A DNA stretch of 64,000 nucleotides from Pogona vitticeps (taxonomy: Eukaryota > Chordata > Lepidosauria > Squamata > Agamidae), in assembly GCF_051106095.1 (NCBI RefSeq), contig NC_135785.1, positions 182,644,045-182,708,044 on the forward strand. Reading direction: 5' to 3'. The position numbers were made by a program, and so were the translations under genes. Under the pieces are notes generated by a model, which was not told the DNA's origin, did not search any database, and worked only from the letters and a program-made list of their open reading frames with translations. This document shows positions 57,398 to 64,000 of the stretch, piece after piece (positions within the stretch are counted from its first letter, which is position 1; each line of letters starts with the position of its first letter).

Positions 57398-58203
57398 ATA
57401 GAGCTTCTACATCTTTGGCTGCAGAGAATATAATCAATCTGATTTCGGTATTGCCTATCTGTCGATGTGTATAGTCGCCTCTTATGTTGTTGGAAAAGCG
57501 TGTTAGTGATGACCAGCTTGTTCTGTTGACAAAACTCGATTAGCCTTTGCCCTGCTTTGTTTTGAACTCCAAGGCCAAACTTTCCTGTTGTTCCTTTTAT
57601 CTCTTGACTCCCTACTTTAGCATTCCAATCCCCTAGAATGAGAAAAACATCTTTCTTTGGTGTCAGTTCTAGAAGATGTAAGTATTCATAGTACTGGTCA
57701 GTTTCAGTCTCCTCAGCAATGGTGGCTGCTGCATAAACTTGGATTATTGTGATGTTGAAAGACTGCCTTGGATTCGTATTGACATCATTCTATCATTTTT
57801 GAGATTATATCCCATTACAGCTTTCCCCACTCTTTTGTTGACTATGAGGGCCACTCCATTCCTTCTACGGGATTCTTGCCCACAATAGTAGATATGATAA
57901 TCGTCTGAATTGAATTCGCCCATTCCTGTCTATTTTAGTTCACTGATGCCCAGGATGTTGATGTTTATTCTTGCCATCTCCTGTTTGACCACCTCCAGCT
58001 TCCCAAGGTCCATAGATCTTACATTCCAGGTTCCTATGCAGTATTTTTCTTTGCAGCATGGGACTTTTCTTTCACTTCCAGGCACGTCCACAGCTGAGCG
58101 TCCTTTCGGCTTTGTCACAACCACTTCATTGACTCTGGAGCTACTTGTACTTGTCCTGTGCTCTTCCTCAGTAGCATGTTGGACGCCTTCTGACCTAACT
58201 TAA
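57398..58203 (-). mobile_element. BovB (RTE) LINE, 5' leader and endonuclease half
   Basis: Minus strand, from 58203: the leader ggtcagaaggcgtccaacat, then KPKGRSAVDVPGSERK, IGTWNVRSMDLGKLEVVKQE, MARININILGISELK and downstream MGEFNSDDYHIYYCGQES. GTWNVRSM and ISELK are the start of the AP-like endonuclease. The piece stops near 57398, within the endonuclease or its linker. A stop replaces the Trp codon after ISELK. The reverse transcriptase is absent here but a plus-strand half lies at 59661. Confidence 0.88.
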
Positions 58204-58316
58204 GCCATAAGTCTTAGCAAACCTACCCAAAGCTTGGAAAAGTTTTTTAACTTCTGGGTCTACTCAGTGCCTTAACTGGGTATATTTCTCTCACACAAGC
58301 TCAGAATCCTTTATAC

Positions 58317-58692
58317 CAGCCATCCCCAACTGTTTTGGGACCTCAAACTGGCTGAGCCCCTGAGGAAGGCACCCCCACACAGGTGTGCGCTTAGGTACAT
58401 GTGCATGCATTCTCGGGTGCATGCTCGAAGTGGTGGGGGATTGTGCGTGCATGTGCCAGTGCTGGCATGAGCACTCCCCCACCCCTTCTGCAAGCGCAGG
58501 AGTGCCTGCACAGCGTCTTGTGCTCATGCCCACCCCTTCACGCATGTACGCAGCCGCATGTGTGAAGGGGTGGGGGAGTGCTCACACTGGGGCTGGCACA
58601 CACGTGCATGCACAAAGCAGCTGTGGGGAGGGGAGTGCATGGGGGGGCGGGAGACCAGCACTGGGCTGTGGACTGGGGGTTGACAACCTTTG
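58317..58692. mobile_element. GC-rich non-autonomous hAT element
   Basis: CTTTATAC (58309..58316) and CTTTATAG (58693..58700) flank it. The ends cagccatccccaactgtttt and, at the right, gggggttgacaacctttg are imperfect inverted repeats. The inner part is GC-rich, made of repeated gcatgca and gtgggggag units, much unlike the AT-rich surroundings; this explains the spurious long open frames here. Confidence 0.75.
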
Positions 58693-58700
58693 CTTTATAG

Positions 58701-59660
58701 TATACCAAAGCCTGATCGAATGTGTTTCCTTAGGTCATACAGTAAACTGAACATGATTTCTTTGTGACAGAACATCTGAAAAACACTGTTCCATGTCGTT
58801 AAATTCAGCAATATGAACAGCTAAGTAGGAGTCTATTGCAAAAAATGTATCAAATTTTAAGCAAGTTGCTGCCTCCTTACGTATTTCCCCCATATCTTTT
58901 AAGTAAGTCAAACACTGAATATGATTTACTATATTTAAAATAAACGTCTTTATGGAGTTCTGCCATTTCATGGCCCATTGACTTGAGGCTGTTGTCACAC
59001 GTCTGAGATGACATATGGTAGTCCACTGTAGGGAAAAACTAGCACAGCAGATGTACATTTCACAGGGTAGCTGTAACAGCAGGAAATATACTTAAACAGC
59101 AGCAGATAATAATATACTGACATCACGATAGAGAACATGAGGTTTCTGACATAATACTCAGCTGTCAAACTTGCCAGAAGATCCTGTCCTTCCTTTTTTG
59201 TACAGGAATTATGAACTTGCATTTAAATTAAATTTATTACTGAACTACTTTCAGAAGTTGTTTGATATTAGTATACTGTATATAACAGAGTATTACAAGA
59301 AGGCAGAAATTCAGCCCCTTATGGCAAAATTATGATAACTCATGTGATATTTTAAGTAACTGTTACGAATTTCTCATCATTATTATTCAACAGATAACAT
59401 CTTTTACTCCTTCCTCTTCATGAGAACATGATTGAGGATGCATAATTCTTCCTTAAGGACAATTTGATTAATTGTTCCAAGTACAATGGATTATTTTTCC
59501 TCTCTTTCCTTTCAGCAGTCATTCTAAGGTGCATCTGAGTTCACTTCTGTTTTCCTTAGACAGTCATAAGAATGTCATTCTAGTTTGTGAAACCAGTGGG
59601 TTAAGGTTATCGCCTGGCTTACTTGCACCCCTCCGATACCATTTTTACAGTCCCCAAACA
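58701..59660. other. Gene-free stretch
   Basis: AT-rich, no recognised exon. 58735..59058 (minus) reads open with the peptide KWQNSIKTFILNIVNHIQCL and may be a transposase-like fossil, but I could not place it. Confidence 0.35.
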
Positions 59661-60705
59661 CAGTCCTTAAAGAAATGGGAGTGCCTGACCACCTTGTCTA
59701 TCTCCTGAGAAACCTATATGTGGGACAGGAAGCAACAGTTAGAATTGGATATGAAACAACTGACTGGTTCAAAATTGGGAAAGGAGTACGACAAGGCTGT
59801 ATATTGTACCTCGGCTTATTTAACTTATATGCAGAATACATCATGTGGAAGGCTGGACTGGAGGAATCCCAAGACGGAATTAAGATTGCCGGAAGAAATA
59901 TCAACAACCTCCGATATGCAGATGATACCACTCTGATGGCAGAAAGTGAGGAGGATTTAAAGAACCTTGTAATGAGAGTGAAAGAGGAGAGCGCAAAAAA
60001 CGGCCTGAAACTCAACATCAAAAAAACTAAGATCATTGCCACTGGTCCCATCACCTTCTGGGAAATTGAAGGGGAAGATATAGAGGCAGTGACAGATTTT
60101 ACCTTCTTGGGCTCCATGATCACTGCAGATGGAGACAGAAGTCCCGAAATTAAAAGACACCTGCTTCTTGGGAGGAAAGCGATGACAAACCTTGAAAGCA
60201 TCTTAAAAAGCAGAGACATCACCTTTCCAACAAAAGTCTGAATAGTCAAAGCTATGGTTTTTCCTGTCGTGGTGTATGGAAGTGAGAGCTGGACCATAAA
60301 GAAAGCAGACTGCCGAAGAATTGATGCCTTTGAATTGTGGTGCTGGAGGAGGCTCTTGAGAGTCCCCTGGACTGCAAGGAGAACAAACCTATCAATTCTA
60401 AAGGAAATCAACCCTGAGTGCTCACTGGAAGGACAGATCCTGAAGCTGAGGCTCCAGTACTTTGGCTATCTCATGAGAAGAGAAGACTCCTTAGAAAAGA
60501 CCTTGATGTTAGGAAAGTGTGATGGCAAGAGGAGAAGCGGACGACAGAGGATGAGATGGCTGGACAGCGTCTGCGAAGCAACCAACATGAAATTGACACA
60601 ACTCCGGGAAGCAGTGGAAGACAGGAGGGCCTGGCGTGCTCTGGTCTCACGAAGAGTCGGACACGACTAAATGACTAAATGAACAAACGAAACACAACAC
60701 AGAAC
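59661..60705 (+). mobile_element. BovB (RTE) LINE, reverse transcriptase half
   Basis: One frame from KEMGVPDHLVYLLRNLYVGQ through GVRQGC, NLRYADDTTLMAESEE (catalytic YADD at about 59914..59925), LNIKKTKIIATGP, and the C-terminal FELWCWRRLLRVPWTARR and YLMRREDSLEKTLMLGKCDG to VGHD and TAA. A single in-frame TGA at 60239..60241 interrupts it, where other copies have an Arg codon (a CpG decay, CGA to TGA). 5'-truncated inside the RT. The 3' end is gagtcggacacgactaaatg followed by AAC-rich repeats. The least damaged BovB copy here. Confidence 0.9.
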
Positions 60706-61734
60706 CTACCACCAGTGCCTCTCAGGTAGAACATTGTTTAAAACCCCCCAATAAGCTGTTTTTCCATTCCTCAAGCCCTTCAGAAACAGCAGCTTTGGCA
60801 TTGGAAAGTTATATGCTTCTCAAGCTGCCTCAAAACACCATACCCCACCCCTGAAAGAACAGAAGTGGATGTTCAATTTAGCATTGCCAGGCCTGTTGCA
60901 GCCCTCTGAGTGTGCCAGGGTGAAAATTTGACCCCCAGCCCCACCAGAGTGGCATGGTCTATGTCTACGCCACTTCCTTCCCCTCAAGCCAGATTCGCAA
61001 GTGTTTTCCTTCTGTCCTGTCTTTTTGATGAACACACACTGGCTTGGACCAAGAATTCCTACGTCTATAGAAAATAATCTCCTCTGGATCAAAATCAATA
61101 TATTTTCCCTGTTTTCACAGTGCTGTGGCATTTACTGGTGAAAAGTCTGTATAACACATGAAGGATGATTTCCTAAGCACTGTGATGATGCTGTAAGCGT
61201 GAGCATCATCCCTCCAAACACAAACACATTTTCATTCCACTTGTTTTAATAGAAGAGATGTAAGCACGGGCGTAACTTTCTCATTAAAATCAATTGCCTT
61301 TTGCTAGAAAGAAGTCAGGTATTGTTGCTTTTTTTCACATTCAGGTAGGCGTGCTGTCACTTTGAAATGCTTTTTCCTGAATATAGCTTGCTAATCAGCA
61401 GAGAGGTAAAGAAGGAGAACTAGAAGATTCATGTGCCTGATACAACACAATAAATAATATGGAGCATAGTGCAGTCCTATTATCCAATTGGGACAAAAGC
61501 CAAACCAGTGAATGGCAGGATACTGGATCAGATGTTTCCTTCACACTAATTGAAAATGCATCAACAGAGAGGCAAGCATTAGTTAAATGACAGCCGTTAT
61601 GGATGTTGCTCAAGCTCCATGCCAGATCTATACTTAATAAATCTGACTTTTGACCAATATTTTTTCATCATGAATATCAAGCTTAAAAGAGTAACTTATA
61701 ATCTATATTTATGCACGATAGTGGTCAGAATCCT
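60706..61734. other. Gene-free stretch
   Basis: No exon or element recognised. Confidence 0.45.
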
Positions 61735-61930
61735 ACTGATGTTTATGTAAGGTTTGTGAAACTTGTCAGAGCTAATTGTGGCTAGCTGATGAGGTGCTGA
61801 GTGCATCTTGGTTCTGCAACTGAGCATGTGACCAGGCAAAGAACAGGACGTACCTGGGCATCCTGGTAACTAGCCACAGCAAGTGATGCAAGCCTTAGGC
61901 AATGACCAATAGGTTATGGCCACTAGATTT
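61735..61930. mobile_element. Inverted-repeat element, sister of 24580..24770
   Basis: ggtttgtgaaacttgtcaga, gctaattgtggctagctgat, gaggtgctgagtgcatc and gagcatgtgaccagg follow the order of the 24-kb copy. The left edge (tactgatgtttatgtaagg) pairs with the right edge of that copy in reverse. Confidence 0.45.
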
Positions 61931-62454
61931 TAACCATAATAGCTGATAAGCAAGTTGTATGCCAAGGAAGCTGCCTATTATTTTCAAAATTACCTTGTGA
62001 CATTTTTATGTGATTAAAATTTAGTAAAAGGAAACCATCTGGATGGTGTACGCTTTGGGTTTTTTTGTTTTTTGTGGGGTTTTTTGGGGTTTTTTTTTTT
62101 TGGAGAATAAGTTGTAGACCCCTAGTTTCTTCAATCCATGACAATGTAGTAAGCACATTGTGCGGAATTAGTTCTGGAGGATATGGAAAATTGTAGAGCC
62201 ACAATTATCCACCCTGCTGAAACCAGGCTTCTCAATGCTTGGGAAGAAATTATTCCTCTGTATTTATTTGCATATTCATTTTATCTTTTACCAGTTCTAT
62301 AGGACAGAGGTGAGCAGAATTTTAAAATATTCAGTGAATTGTCAGTAAAATTCAGTTTGTATCCAGCCACCTACGTAATATAATTATTTTGTAAACTAAT
62401 AAATAAATGGTCCCTGGGAGGGACTCTCACAGGCTATTTGGCAGAGAGACAGAA
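61931..62454. other. Gene-free stretch
   Basis: A T/G-rich run at 62056..62101; otherwise nothing recognisable. Confidence 0.45.
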
Positions 62455-62780
62455 ATGCACCCTGATCACTGCAAATGGTGACAGCAGCTACAAAATTAAG
62501 ACGCGTGCTTCTTGAGAGAAAAGCGATAACAAACTTAGACAGCATCTTAAAAAGCAGAGACATCACCTTGCCCTGGAAGGACAGATCCAGAAGCTGAGGC
62601 TCCAGTATTTAAGAAGGGAAGACTCCTTGGAAAAGACCCTGATGTTGGGAAAGCAAGAGGAGAAGGGGACGACAGAGGATGAGATGGTTGGACAGTGTCA
62701 TCGAAGCGACCAACATGAGTTTGACCAAACTCTGGGAGGCAGTGGAAGACAGAAGGGCCTGGTGTGCTCTGGTCCACCCA
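62455..62780 (+). mobile_element. BovB (RTE) LINE, 3' fragment with internal deletion
   Basis: Matches the 3' part of the copy at 59661: cactgcaaatggtgacagca, aagcagagacatcaccttg, then directly ctggaaggacagatccagaag and gggacgacagaggatgagat, ending tggaagacagaagggcctgg. About 200 bp between the 'catcaccttg' and 'ggaaggacag' motifs present in the 60-kb copy are missing. Confidence 0.85.
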
Positions 62781-64000
62781 CTCTTCCAGGATACTCCATG
62801 AGATTCCCATTCCCATACTGTTTCTTTAAAATTAGCATTATAAAGGTTTGGTACTTTACCTCATAATGATTGTCTTCTCCAAATAACTCTTAAAAGGTCT
62901 CTCCAGTCACCATCATTAACACCTTGCTAAAACCACAGTGATTAGGAAAGTTTCTTCCCCCCCCCATCATATTTTAAAATGTATGCATTTCATTTTTTAA
63001 TATTATAGAGGTAGGGTGTTACAACAACCTTTCATTCAGAGGGCATTTCATTCATAATATTTTAGAAAGTTGATTTAAAAGATTGTTATTTTACAGATGA
63101 TTAAAACAGATGATTTAAAATGGCACCTGCCACAAAGGTATCAGCATCACTGTATGCTGAGATATGACAGCCAGCCAGAGTTGTGGGCACAAAAAACTTT
63201 CCTCCCTATTGTGTAGGAACTTTTAGGACTTCCCTCCACAACACTTTTTGGGAGGCAGAGTTATAAACCAGAGAGAGGCCTAAAAATTCTTGTGCCTTGC
63301 CCTAGAATCTTCCCTCCATTTTCTGGCCTTCCAAACTCATGCCATTCTGAAGACTGCTTCATAAGGCAAGGACAAAGAGAGCTTCAAGTGAAAGAAGTGA
63401 CAGCAGCAGCACTGAAGGAGATTAGTCAGAGAGGGAAGGGTCAGAACCAGGAATGGGGTAGACTGAAGAGAGGGTGGGGGAATGGCTGGAATGGGGTGGT
63501 TAATGTCCCAGGTTCGATACCTCACTTCTTCAGACAAGAATGATAGAAACTCCTGTGTGAAAATATGCTAGTTAACTGTTGCTAGTTAATGTACCCATGG
63601 TAGAACTGGCTTGATGATGAGGCAGAATGATGAAGCTGCCTCATGCACTATGTTGTTCCAAGAGTGAGGGCAAGGTGTTAGAGAGCACAGCTGTATGGGC
63701 TAGATCACCAGCCATGTGCCACTCCACCACAACTGCCTGCCATGTAGTGAAAGACGGGTGTCCTATCACTTACATTACAGGGATATCTCACTTCTAGTCT
63801 GGGCAGCTTGACAGGGAAGCGACTTAATGTCCTTACATTAAGTCTCTAAATACCTCAATACATTCTTAGTATACATCCACCTGCCTGAGCCACTAATTTG
63901 CCCCTGGCTCCAATTGATAGATCTCATGTTTCTGGTAAATTTTTAAAAGAAGACCAGAAAGTAGTGGATTGGGAAGCCTCTGATTCTCCATAAACTAGGG
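62781..64000. other. Gene-free stretch to window end
   Basis: No supported exon or transposon. 63292..63543 has modest open frames on both strands without domains. Confidence 0.45.

Noticed and set aside
58291-58750. Long open frames on both strands in GC-rich sequence
   Set aside because: They lie inside a non-autonomous hAT element; the local GC content removes stop codons.
59698-60411. 237-codon open frame on the minus strand
   Set aside because: Antisense shadow of the BovB reverse transcriptase.

Overview
The window is vertebrate nuclear DNA, AT-rich, intron- or intergene-like and dense in interspersed repeats. Four repeat types point to a squamate reptile (lizard or snake): two Sauria-type SINEs, several BovB/RTE LINE copies, L2-like LINEs of the kind common in squamates, and a nearly whole L1 of non-mammalian type. 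There are no bacterial features, CRISPR arrays, rRNA operons or functional tRNA genes.

The only host gene recognised with confidence is a claudin-34-like gene (CLDN34) on the minus strand at 2081..2881. Its coding part is one exon, and a splice acceptor sits just upstream of the start codon, so at least one 5' untranslated exon lies further to the right. In mammals CLDN34 lies on the X chromosome near SHROOM2 and WWC3; whether that holds here cannot be seen. Two short candidate exons (8517..8653 minus, 25549..25646 plus) are open and bounded by good splice or start signals, but I cannot assign them to a protein.

The rest is a record of transposition. 5-7 kb: a BovB copy with an 11-bp target-site duplication that lacks its endonuclease region. 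10 kb and 33 kb: Sauria SINEs. 14.8-16.5 kb: an L2-like LINE split by a solo LTR with a 4-bp duplication. 28.6-34.7 kb: a crowded block of cut-and-paste elements (pogo-like, hAT MITE, elements with inner palindromes), a 5S rRNA-derived SINE and the second Sauria SINE. 35.1-41.3 kb: a full-length L1 (6.16 kb, 20-bp duplication, ORF1, ORF2 with one frame break). 45.1-45.6 kb: a long imperfect palindrome containing a perfect 15-bp hairpin. 52-54 kb: an L2 copy holding a hAT MITE. 57.4-60.7 kb: two BovB halves in opposed orientation, separated by a hAT element.

The genes do not form a pathway. The functional links are parasitic: BovB is known to supply the machinery for Sauria SINEs, and the two share a 3' tail here. 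The strongest leads are the L1 architecture (a homopolymer at the end of ORF1, an open acidic tail that overlaps the ORF2 start, duplicated 5'UTR units), the endonuclease-less BovB, and the 45-kb palindrome. No new multi-gene system was found.
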